Assembly: GCA_025996655.1 (NCBI GenBank) | Contig: BNTO01000023.1 | Location: 1 to 8,831, forward strand | Origin: Alphaproteobacteria bacterium | GTDB lineage: Bacteria; Pseudomonadota; Alphaproteobacteria; BNTO01 | Reading direction: 5' to 3' | DNA length: 8,831 bases | Shown here: positions 1 through 7,010 of the stretch, piece by piece | Layout: every line of letters starts with the position of its first letter | How positions within the stretch are numbered: position 1 is the stretch's first letter | Made by a program: the position numbers and the translations under genes | The notes under the pieces: generated by a model | Told to the model about the DNA's origin: nothing | Databases searched by the model: none | The model's input: only the letters and a program-made list of their open reading frames with translations

Positions 1-138
1 TTTATGGAAGAATCTTATTGCAGAATTTCTGTGAATACCAACCCATTCTCCAGCTGTTCTAGCTGTCGTTTCCGCAACAAAAAACTCCATTAATTTTAGC
101 TGTTCTTTTTTGCTCAATTTGCAAGGTTTTATGTCCAT
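1..138 (-). CDS. IS1595-family transposase, N-terminal 46 residues (partial)
   Basis: This is the start of a DDE transposase that would move its element by cut-and-paste or copy-out. The visible protein begins MDIKPCKLSKKEQLKL and continues with FFVAETTARTAGEWVGIHRN and a final FFHK. That closely follows the IS1016/IS1595 N-terminal pattern (a zinc-ribbon/helix-turn-helix region with FVAG-TARTAA-LVGVNRNTA-FFH), with E in place of the usual G after FVA. The ATG at 136-138 is preceded by AAGG with a 7-nt gap, a usable ribosome binding site that lies inside a hairpin (see 144-168). No stop or frameshift occurs in the visible part. The catalytic DDE domain is outside the window, so intactness is unknown. 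Confidence 0.75.
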   Translation of the reverse strand, partial: MDIKPCKLSKKEQLKLMEFFVAETTARTAGEWVGIHRNSAIRFFHK

Positions 139-143
139 ACGCA

Positions 144-168
144 CACCTTAACATAAAAATGTTAGGTG
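144..168 (-). promoter_or_regulatory. RBS-sequestering hairpin at the IS1595 end
   Basis: On the minus strand CACCTAACAT (168-159), a four-T loop (158-155) and ATGTTAAGGTG (154-144) form a 10-bp stem with one bulged base. The 3' arm contains AAGG, the likely Shine-Dalgarno sequence of the transposase, whose ATG starts 5 nt beyond the stem. The 5' arm overlaps the inner part of the element terminus. A transcript entering from outside (for example from tssM) would contain both arms and could hide the RBS, while one starting inside the element might lack the 5' arm. This kind of protection against read-through is known for IS10 and IS50; here it is inferred from sequence only. Confidence 0.5.
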
Positions 169-198
169 TCAGCCCCTAAATTTTTTATAAAGTGTAGA

Positions 199-3100
199 TC
201 AGTATTCTTTTCTCCCTCCCGTTTCTTGCTTTCTTATTTGGCTACTCGATGTTGGTGCAACAATGCCAAAACTTAGAACGGGCTGATTTTTAAGCGCTTC
301 TAAGTCGGGAGAAAGTTCCGGCGCTAAAACAGGAAAGTCGGGGAAAACAATCGTCTTCCCGGCTAAGTTGGGGTTCGATGACGGTCCCAAAAAAGCCACC
401 GAATTAAACAAAACTGCGCTTTCGGTTTCTGAAACAGGAATCACATATTTTAAGACAACGACATTAGGACTCACCATAGGCAAATATTCGCCGCGATTGG
501 CCCTGTGGCGCCGCACCATGCGGAAAAGACTCCATTGCCCGGTATACGTGAAAGTCGCGGTTGATTCTACAACTTTTAAGGAAGGCTGCTTCAAATCATT
601 AAGAGGCTTTTGTTTCATATTAGGAATATTGGGCCAGCGGAAAGTAACTTCCGTAGGGCAACCGTAAAGCCACAGAGCTTGGCGGTTTTTGTCCATATGT
701 CCCACGGAACTTTCGAAATTCGTCTTTAAAGACCACTGCGCAATAAGATTCGAACCGACCGCACGATCGCGATTCACATTAAAGTCACTGTTGATAACGA
801 TGGAAGGAAGCCCGCCGGGGTCGGTTTCTAAATAATTTTGAAAGAGGGCGTAAACCTGTTCGATTTTTTGTAAAAACTCTACGGCGCCACTGGCCACATT
901 GCCTAATTGATAAATCTGATCCAGAATTTTTTCAAAGCAGCCGCCCATTTGCTGAAATTTCGTAAGGAAAAGGCGCACATCCTCAGGGTCCGCCTCCATG
1001 CCTTGCGACGGGTCCGTCGAAGGCGGGGTAAAGGGAAAGCGGCCGCGCAAAGATTTGTTAAAAAATGTGGCTAATTCTTGATATTTCTTCATATTTTTCT
1101 GGCGCGTTAAGACCTCTGCTTGGCCTAGAATTCCTCTTTTTATAAGTTGTACCGTTTCTAGAAAATGGTCGCCCACTTCGCTTCGGACCTCCATTAAAGG
1201 GATCGTTTCAAAAACATTATCCAAGGAATATCCCTGCAACGTCGTTGTCACAAAGTTTTCTAGGACGGCTAAACTGCTGCCGGGTTGCTTGGCTTGATAA
1301 AGCTCTGTTTGCTCCACAATGCGCTTCCATTTTGTGAGCAAAGCCCGATTGGGCGGATTCACCGAAAGCATAATGTCGCTACTCAGTAAATCAACAACCG
1401 GCTTGGCCAACGTCAGCGCGAGATTCACGACGTGCTGCCCTTGAATATTAAGGAAACTGTTCAGGTCTTGCGCGTCTTTAACGCTATACGCCACATACGC
1501 AGGGTTTGTTTTGCCGTCCCACCAGCTAAACGAAGGATCCCACACATGATAAGGCCCTACTTGTTTCATTAGCTGATTGATGCGTTCAAGAAGGTGATAA
1601 TTTGTGGTCAACAGAAAATCGCGCAAGGTGATGTAGAAAAAACTCACCGATTCGTAATTAAGAAGTTCTAAAAGTTTCAAAAACAGAGGATGAACAAGGC
1701 GCATATTGGCTGTTTGCGAGCGGATCCCTTCTTCTACAGCCGCACGGTTTTGGGCGTTTATGGGCAGCGCAACGAAATTCTGAGATTGCGCGATGAGGCT
1801 AATAATATTGCGTTGCAAGCCATCGCGGGCTAAAAGGCGAAAACTTTCCTGAATGACAACCGGAAAGCCTCCCACTTTTTTCGTCGCAAATTCTTCATAT
1901 TGTGTGCATAATTCACATGCGGCTTTCAGCAATTTATCATCCCAAAAAACGGCTTGACCTTCGGGGACAGCGTTAATGAACTGATGGTTTGTGGCACGGC
2001 GCATATAGGCTTCGTTAAACAGAGTTTTGAGCGCTTTAGCCAACAAAATAAGCCCTGTTGAACAAGGACGCGTTGTGTCCACCGCATCTTCAGGCGCCGC
2101 AAAGCGAACGTCCGTCGTCAACAACTGTGTGAGCTCTTTGAGGACAGGTTTTAAATAAGCCAGCCCAATGGCGCAGTTATCCACAATTTCTTGAGATGTG
2201 TCGGGGCCAAAAAAGGGCGACGCATCAATGGAGCAAAGAAAATCCTCAAAGTCTTGGTCGGGCTCAAAAACATCCTTATCCATCCACGTTGGCTTCGTTT
2301 CGGGGATATTCTCGTTGGCTTCGGGTTCAAAAACTTTCAAAAGAGCTTCAAGGTCTTTGCTTAATTTTCGTAAAGCATTCAAATTAGACAAGCCGCGTGC
2401 ATCAACATGTTGTAATTGCCGAATAAGCCTCTCCAGCTGAGCGGGGAAGCTTTTGGGGTTGGTGCGAAGAAACAACGTACTAAAAAAATGCTGAAACAAA
2501 ACCGAAAACGTTTGGCGCGCTAAGTTTTTGCAAACGGTTAAATCAATGGCGGGAAAGGTGGATGTGCTGAGCTTGCCTTTTAGACGCCCGTAATATTTCA
2601 AAAAAGATTCGGACAGCGTCATTTTAAACGCATAATCCACAAGTTCCGCCAAAACTTTGGGCGACGCTACAACACGTAAATCATTGAATTTTTCGACATA
2701 CGTGGACAATTCGCTAAGGCCCATTACAAACTTTTTCATCGCTTTAAATTCGTGACTTTTTGTGGGCAAAGCCAATTGCGAAATAGAATCGGTGGGCGTA
2801 ATATCTTCGGGCTTCCTATGAAGCAAATCCCGCGCCTTTAGTAGCAAATTCACATAAAGCGCGCGCATGATAACGTTTTGGTACGCCAAATTCACCGACT
2901 GATTGAGGCGCGATTTGAGCGGGCTAAACCAAGACGCGGGAATAAAAACAGAAAAAAGGCTTGTCTCATAAAGATTTTGCATAACGGTTGAAAGTTGGCG
3001 GACCGCACTTTCAAACGCCTCATTTCTTTTGGCCAATTCTTTAAGGGGAATATTTTGCGTTTGGACGAGGAAGCGGTACATAGACTCGACCGTTGGCATC

Positions 3101-4608
3101 AATTTCGTTTTGGTTTCTTTTAAAGAGTAGTAAGACGAATAAAGTCCCCAGAATCCAACGACTCCCACAACGGCCGTCGCAATTTTCGCTCCTTTCAAAC
3201 TTTTGTTGGCGGAAGAAAGGCGGCCTTTTTGGGGACGGCTCAGCGCATATTCCGGCAAGATTTTGGAATCCATGAGATCCCCAAAAAAGAAAAGGCGTTT
3301 GTATAAATTTTCGTCCGACTTTATTTCGTCCGGACTGTCACTTTGGGCAGGCGGAGTCGCCGCTTCGGCAGCTGCATCTTTGTCTTCTGAATTTTTTTCT
3401 GCGGATTGGGGGAGGAGATGTGGATCAAGAAATTCGAGCTGAGACGTTTCAACGAAAGTCCGCTGACTATCTCCCGTAAAATAAATGCCACGCAGCAAAG
3501 GCGCCGCCTTGTAAGGATCATCTTTAAAAATTTGATTTACATAAATCAATAAATTGTCATAAATTTTCTCGAGTTCGTAGGGAAAAACAAAGAGACTGTC
3601 TTGCGTTTGTGCCGTCAAATCCTCGCAAAAAGTGTCCATATTAATGTGGCGGATTTGTTCAGAAACTGCAGCCAGCGCCTCTTTCACCCACTTGTGCGAA
3701 AAAACAGTATCAGGTGTATAGGGAGACGCCCAGCCCACCATATTTTTCTTTGTTCCCAAAGGAATGTGCTGACAAAACTCTTGAAAGCCTGGGACAATAT
3801 CCGTTTTGGTAAGGACGATATAGATAGGGAGGCGCAGCCCCACCTGTTCTTGAAAAAGAGAAATCTTTTGCGCCATAAATTTCGCGCGCTCGAGGCACTG
3901 CAGCGAGGGAATCCTCTCCTTCCCGTACAGATCTTCCATCGAAATATTGAGTAGAAGGCTGTCAATAGGCTTGCCCGAGCGGTAGCGGATCAACAAATTT
4001 CTAAGGGCGTTCCACCCCACTTCGTCGGACCCAATTTTTTCTTTTTCGAGAAACAGTTTTCCCTTGACATCAAGGACTACGCCGCCTTGCAAGAAAACCC
4101 AATTGCATTCTGTGTCGTAGCGATCCTTTCGGCGCGTTTGCCAATCGGCGTCTAGGGCATGAAGCGTTTTCAAAAGGGTTGTTTTTCCTGAGTTTTCCGC
4201 GCCTAAAACGAGAACCCAGGGTTTGATATATTTGTAATGGCTGGACCTCAGATTTTCCCTTAGGAAACTCAAGCTGTTCAAAAAATCAACAGAAAGGCGG
4301 CCAATTTTAAAAAATCCTTTGCGGCTCAACATTTCGCTGAACCAGCCCCCCACAGGAGGAAGTTTATAGACGGCGGTTTCGGCCCTGAAAGCCGCGGCTG
4401 TCCTTGGATCTTCGTCTTTTTCTTTTTCCTTTTCTTTTTTTTGTAGGTAAGGAATAAGATAATAAAGCCCCACAACGCACAAAACGCCCAGCAGCAACAG
4501 GATCCACGCTACAAAGGGGATGCCCCCCAATAAATCGGCAAACCACGTAAAAAAAGGCTTTACGAAGTTATAAAGGGGGTAGAAAAATCCAACGACAGAT
4601 TCGAACAA
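199..4608 (-). CDS. tssM: Type VI secretion system membrane-complex protein TssM (IcmF/VasK family)
   Basis: TssM spans the inner membrane and, with TssL and TssJ, forms the envelope complex that anchors the T6SS sheath-tube machine. The 1469-aa product has an N-terminal membrane hairpin (about residues 8-24 and 34-54), a K/E-rich cytoplasmic linker (57-67), and a GTPase-like domain with Walker A GAENSGKT (136-143), VVLDVKG (about 177-183, Walker B-like) and TKTD (267-270, NKxD-like). The family motif RGIYFTGDSQ (373-382) and FFGDLMDSKILPEYALSRP follow, then a third membrane segment (about 473-492) and a long periplasmic part ending in an IcmF-C-like region with WSLFRMVRRHRANRGEYLP. It is longer than typical TssM proteins (about 1100-1300 aa). 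The start is TTG at 4608, with an in-frame stop (TGA) three codons upstream and no clear Shine-Dalgarno. A lesser alternative is IcmF of a Dot/Icm type IV system, but that protein is usually below 1000 aa. The frame is intact throughout. Confidence 0.93.
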   Translation of the reverse strand: MFESVVGFFYPLYNFVKPFFTWFADLLGGIPFVAWILLLLGVLCVVGLYYLIPYLQKKEKEKEKDEDPRTAAAFRAETAVYKLPPVGGWFSEMLSRKGFFKIGRLSVDFLNSLSFLRENLRSSHYKYIKPWVLVLGAENSGKTTLLKTLHALDADWQTRRKDRYDTECNWVFLQGGVVLDVKGKLFLEKEKIGSDEVGWNALRNLLIRYRSGKPIDSLLLNISMEDLYGKERIPSLQCLERAKFMAQKISLFQEQVGLRLPIYIVLTKTDIVPGFQEFCQHIPLGTKKNMVGWASPYTPDTVFSHKWVKEALAAVSEQIRHINMDTFCEDLTAQTQDSLFVFPYELEKIYDNLLIYVNQIFKDDPYKAAPLLRGIYFTGDSQRTFVETSQLEFLDPHLLPQSAEKNSEDKDAAAEAATPPAQSDSPDEIKSDENLYKRLFFFGDLMDSKILPEYALSRPQKGRLSSANKSLKGAKIATAVVGVVGFWGLYSSYYSLKETKTKLMPTVESMYRFLVQTQNIPLKELAKRNEAFESAVRQLSTVMQNLYETSLFSVFIPASWFSPLKSRLNQSVNLAYQNVIMRALYVNLLLKARDLLHRKPEDITPTDSISQLALPTKSHEFKAMKKFVMGLSELSTYVEKFNDLRVVASPKVLAELVDYAFKMTLSESFLKYYGRLKGKLSTSTFPAIDLTVCKNLARQTFSVLFQHFFSTLFLRTNPKSFPAQLERLIRQLQHVDARGLSNLNALRKLSKDLEALLKVFEPEANENIPETKPTWMDKDVFEPDQDFEDFLCSIDASPFFGPDTSQEIVDNCAIGLAYLKPVLKELTQLLTTDVRFAAPEDAVDTTRPCSTGLILLAKALKTLFNEAYMRRATNHQFINAVPEGQAVFWDDKLLKAACELCTQYEEFATKKVGGFPVVIQESFRLLARDGLQRNIISLIAQSQNFVALPINAQNRAAVEEGIRSQTANMRLVHPLFLKLLELLNYESVSFFYITLRDFLLTTNYHLLERINQLMKQVGPYHVWDPSFSWWDGKTNPAYVAYSVKDAQDLNSFLNIQGQHVVNLALTLAKPVVDLLSSDIMLSVNPPNRALLTKWKRIVEQTELYQAKQPGSSLAVLENFVTTTLQGYSLDNVFETIPLMEVRSEVGDHFLETVQLIKRGILGQAEVLTRQKNMKKYQELATFFNKSLRGRFPFTPPSTDPSQGMEADPEDVRLFLTKFQQMGGCFEKILDQIYQLGNVASGAVEFLQKIEQVYALFQNYLETDPGGLPSIVINSDFNVNRDRAVGSNLIAQWSLKTNFESSVGHMDKNRQALWLYGCPTEVTFRWPNIPNMKQKPLNDLKQPSLKVVESTATFTYTGQWSLFRMVRRHRANRGEYLPMVSPNVVVLKYVIPVSETESAVLFNSVAFLGPSSNPNLAGKTIVFPDFPVLAPELSPDLEALKNQPVLSFGIVAPTSSSQIRKQETGGRKEY
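4435..4442 (-). repeat. A8 homopolymer in the tssM coding strand
   Basis: Eight consecutive A residues on the coding strand (T on the plus strand) encode the lysines of QKKEK just after the second membrane segment of TssM, followed by an imperfect AAG/GAA run. Tracts of this length are prone to polymerase slippage. A one-base change would end the protein soon after its N-terminal membrane hairpin. In the duplicated fragment near 7020-7030 the tract is interrupted and shorter. Confidence 0.6.
4447..4524. repeat. Direct repeat copy 1 (inside tssM 5' end)
   Basis: This 78-bp segment encodes TssM residues of about 29-54 (second membrane helix). It aligns without gaps to 7031-7108 at a constant offset of 2584 bp, with six mismatches by eye (about 92% identity). 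Weaker pyrimidine-rich similarity extends toward lower coordinates. The two copies have the same orientation and enclose the tssM start, the divergent promoters and the MORN gene. Confidence 0.9.
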
Positions 4609-4657
4609 AGTACGTCAACCGGACTCAATGTGAGCAAAAAAGCACCCAGCCTTAGGA

Positions 4658-4687
4658 ATTATAGGCGATATGTTAAGAATCCGTAAA
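4658..4687 (-). promoter_or_regulatory. Predicted sigma70 promoter for tssM
   Basis: On the minus strand a perfect -10 box TATAAT (4663-4658) follows an 18-bp spacer and a weak -35 box TTTACG (4687-4682, 4 of 6 consensus). Transcription would start near 4651, giving a leader of about 43 nt before the TTG start at 4608. It lies back to back with the MORN gene promoter, the two -35 boxes being about 25 bp apart. Confidence 0.5.
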
Positions 4688-4712
4688 TAAGCGCCATGGG
4701 CTTAAAAAAAAC

Positions 4713-4741
4713 TTGAAAAGGCAAAGAAGCTGCCTTATCAT
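4713..4741 (+). promoter_or_regulatory. Predicted sigma70 promoter for the MORN gene
   Basis: A -35 box TTGAAA (4713-4718), a 17-bp spacer and a -10 box TATCAT (4736-4741, 5 of 6 consensus) make a well-spaced promoter. A perfect TATAAT directly follows (4742-4747) but lacks a -35 at proper spacing. Either -10 would start transcription at about 4748-4754, so the ATG at 4748 would be at or outside the transcript end. This favours 4760 or 4775 as the translation start. Confidence 0.55.
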
Positions 4742-4759
4742 TATAATATGGGATACATT

Positions 4760-6988
4760 ATGCAAAAACCTCTTATGAAAATTCATCGTCTTCTCTTTTG
4801 TTCTACCTTTTTGTGGGTTGGCCCTGTCCGTGTTCTGGCCCTTACGGCAGAGGACATAATTGAGCACCCAGAAATGGCTTATAACGTGCATGGGGTGTCG
4901 GATCTTGCGAGAAGTCTCAGCGAAGAAAAAAACCCGGCCGCCCTGCAAAACGCGTATCGTTCTCAATCGAAAGGATATATCGCAAGAGTCAGCCCCGAAG
5001 AAGCTGTTGCTTTTAGCGCTCTCGGCATTTTTTGTGCGCTGACCTACATGCTAACGCAACCCGAAATAGACGCCCGTCTTAAACACGAACTCCTTCACCT
5101 TTGCCATTATATTGGGAGCTTAGGTATCTTGGGCTTGGAAAAGAAAGAATTAACAAAAGAAGCTGCGGACGCGTGGGGCAAAATGGACGGAATGGCCGTT
5201 TACACGTACGTGGACGAACACAGAAAAAAGAACAGACCACTTGCAAAGGAGCGAAGCCCAGAAGAGTCTCGCGTTTTACAAGACACTCCGTGCAAAGGCG
5301 ACGAAGATTATCTTGCTTACGCTCTGGACAGCTCTCACTTTGTATCACGGACCTCCGACGCGCAAAGCGCGGAAAGTCTCGTGGATAAAATCGCTGACTA
5401 CAATATTACGCCGGATGAACGCCAGGAGTATATAAACGAACACGAAAAAATGGGCGCCATCTGTAGAGGAGAGCAGGGATATGTCGGTGCTACGACAGAA
5501 GAGGGCAAGAAAACTGGCTGGTGGATCGAAAGGGATGAGGAGAACATGCTGCGCATCGGTTTTTTTAAGAACGATGTGCTGGAAGGAGAGGGAGTATTGG
5601 AGGGGGAAGGCATAATATATATTGGATCCTTTAAGAACGGAGTTCCTTCAGGGAAAAGTTTCCTCGCGACAAATGCCACTGGCCGAACGTATAAAGGGGC
5701 AGTCGCAACACTGGGCGACGGCAGAGTGGTTGCAAACGGAAAGGGCGAATTGACCTCAAACGGATGGGAAACGTATGAGGGAGATTTGGTCGAAAACAAG
5801 CCGGAGGGGAGGGGTGTTTGGACGGATAGCTCTGGCAAAAGGTACGAGGGAGAATGGAAAAACGGGCTGCGACACGGGAAGGGCATAACGACCCTACTTG
5901 AAGTGTATACGTATGAAGGAGACTACGTCGGAGGCAAACGGGAAGGAGAGGGTGTGCTGAAGTACGCCGACGGATACGAGTACGCAGGACAATGGAAAAA
6001 TGGGAAGCTCCACGGAAAGGGCAAAGAGACCCTAAACGGAGTACTTAGGTATGAGGGAGACTATGCTGAAAACAAGCCGGAGGGGACGGGTGTACGGAAG
6101 TACGCCAACGGTTATGAATACACAGGACAATGGAAAAACGGGCTGAAACACGGGAAGGGCAAAATGACGTACCCTGAAGGGGATACGTATGAGGGAGGCT
6201 TCGTCAAAGACAAAATAGAGGGGGAGGGTGTTCTGAAGAAAGCCGACGGTTATGAGTACACAGGACAATGGAAAAATGGGAAGAGATACGGAAAGGGCAA
6301 AGAGACCCTAACTGGAGGGGATACGTATGAGGGAGACTACGTCGAAGACAACTACGAGGGTTTTGGCACTTATACAGCCGGCATTGCACAGTACAAGGGG
6401 CAATGGAAAAACCGGCTGAAACACGGAAGAGGCATAGAGACCCTACCTGGAAACTATATGTATGATGGAGAATTCGTCGGAGGAAAGAGGGAGGGTGAAG
6501 GTTCTGTGAAGTTCGACGACGGAACGAAGTACGTTGGGCATTGGGAAAAAAACAAACGAAAGGGAAAGGGACAGGAGATCCGGCCAGACGGAACAACATA
6601 TACAGGAATGTGGGCTAACGACGAGCCAGAAGGCCAGGGACTCCTGACAAACCAAGAAGGGAAAGTGCTTTTTGAAGGGAATTGGAAGCTTGGTTGGGGT
6701 TACGGAGGACATGATACGACGGCCGACGACCCCACAGGCAAGGACGTTGCGTGGTATCGGAACGGAGCTAGGTTTGAAGGGAATTGCGTACAAGGTTTGC
6801 CTGAATCGGGCGTCGTGATTGCTACCGACGGAAGCGTATGGCGCGGGAAGTTGACTGAAGGACGATTGGAAGGAGAATTTATGTACTGGAGGCAAAATGA
6901 CGGAGCTGTGTTTCGACAAACTTATCACGCTGGGGAAAAAATAAAAGAAAACTACACTGGGACGAGCCCAAATCCTCCTGCGGAGTAA
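4760..6988 (+). CDS. Exported MORN-repeat protein with N-terminal HExxH motif
   Basis: The 742-aa product (746 from the ATG at 4748) starts with basic MKIHR, a hydrophobic core LLFCSTFLWVGPV and a VLA site ending at residue 27, a good Sec signal peptide without a lipobox. Residues 28-260 are non-repetitive and match no family I recognise; they include HELLH (109-113) followed by H116. From about residue 265 to 716 the protein is a MORN array of some 18 units of about 23 residues with the YEGxW/F-NGxxHGxG pattern. MORN arrays form extended beta structures used in membrane or protein binding; their role in bacteria is mostly unknown. Start 4760 is chosen because the predicted transcript begins near 4748 and GGGA lies 6 nt upstream; 4775 is also possible and keeps the signal peptide. 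The gene is divergent from tssM and ends in TAA. A T6SS or host-targeted role is inference from context only. Confidence 0.88.
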   Translation: MQKPLMKIHRLLFCSTFLWVGPVRVLALTAEDIIEHPEMAYNVHGVSDLARSLSEEKNPAALQNAYRSQSKGYIARVSPEEAVAFSALGIFCALTYMLTQPEIDARLKHELLHLCHYIGSLGILGLEKKELTKEAADAWGKMDGMAVYTYVDEHRKKNRPLAKERSPEESRVLQDTPCKGDEDYLAYALDSSHFVSRTSDAQSAESLVDKIADYNITPDERQEYINEHEKMGAICRGEQGYVGATTEEGKKTGWWIERDEENMLRIGFFKNDVLEGEGVLEGEGIIYIGSFKNGVPSGKSFLATNATGRTYKGAVATLGDGRVVANGKGELTSNGWETYEGDLVENKPEGRGVWTDSSGKRYEGEWKNGLRHGKGITTLLEVYTYEGDYVGGKREGEGVLKYADGYEYAGQWKNGKLHGKGKETLNGVLRYEGDYAENKPEGTGVRKYANGYEYTGQWKNGLKHGKGKMTYPEGDTYEGGFVKDKIEGEGVLKKADGYEYTGQWKNGKRYGKGKETLTGGDTYEGDYVEDNYEGFGTYTAGIAQYKGQWKNRLKHGRGIETLPGNYMYDGEFVGGKREGEGSVKFDDGTKYVGHWEKNKRKGKGQEIRPDGTTYTGMWANDEPEGQGLLTNQEGKVLFEGNWKLGWGYGGHDTTADDPTGKDVAWYRNGARFEGNCVQGLPESGVVIATDGSVWRGKLTEGRLEGEFMYWRQNDGAVFRQTYHAGEKIKENYTGTSPNPPAE
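5552..6907 (+). repeat. MORN repeat array
   Basis: About 18 MORN units are encoded here. The central part (5771-6595) is regular: two 23-residue unit types alternate, type A like TYEGDYVGGKREGEGVLKY and type B like EYTGQWKNGLKHGKGK, giving six 46-residue dimers (138 bp, one of 135 bp). Dimers in the middle share long near-identical DNA runs such as GGACAATGGAAAAA, indicating dimer-wise tandem duplication. The flanking units (RIGFFKND, YIGSFKNG, TYKGAV, then LFEGNW, RFEGNC and VWRGKL) are more divergent and look older. Confidence 0.85.
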
Positions 6989-7010
6989 GCTCCTCCAGCC
7001 TGGAGCGACT

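Larger units (their letters stand above)
1..176 (-). mobile_element. IS1595-family (IS1016-like) element, 5' end only
   Basis: This is the transposase-proximal end of an insertion sequence that continues beyond the left edge. Its outer terminus appears to be the minus-strand sequence starting GGGGCTGACACC at 176, a G-rich start followed by CTGA that resembles IS1595-family ends. The transposase start lies 38 bp inside this end. Family assignment comes from the encoded protein; the terminus is inferred because the opposite end is not visible. IS1595 elements usually make 8-bp AT-rich target duplications, and the flanking bases 177-184 (TAAATTTT) are a candidate. The end lies about 22 bp past the tssM stop, in the same transcriptional direction. 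Confidence 0.7.

Noticed and set aside
199..4608. IcmF of a Dot/Icm type IV system instead of TssM
   Set aside because: The length, the three membrane segments and the intact GTPase-like domain fit T6SS TssM better, and no Dot/Icm neighbour is visible.
4713..4747. TTGAAA (4713-4718) paired with the perfect TATAAT (4742-4747)
   Set aside because: The spacer would be 23 bp, too long for sigma70; TATCAT at 4736-4741 gives 17 bp and was preferred.
5398..5886. Long open frame on the minus strand across the MORN gene (and others to 6599)
   Set aside because: These are antisense shadows of the MORN array, low in complexity (S/P/F-rich), without an RBS or family match; the plus-strand frame has clear MORN motifs.
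5552..6907. Regular repeats resembling a CRISPR or satellite array
   Set aside because: The repeats are in frame, code for MORN units and have no unique spacers of constant length.
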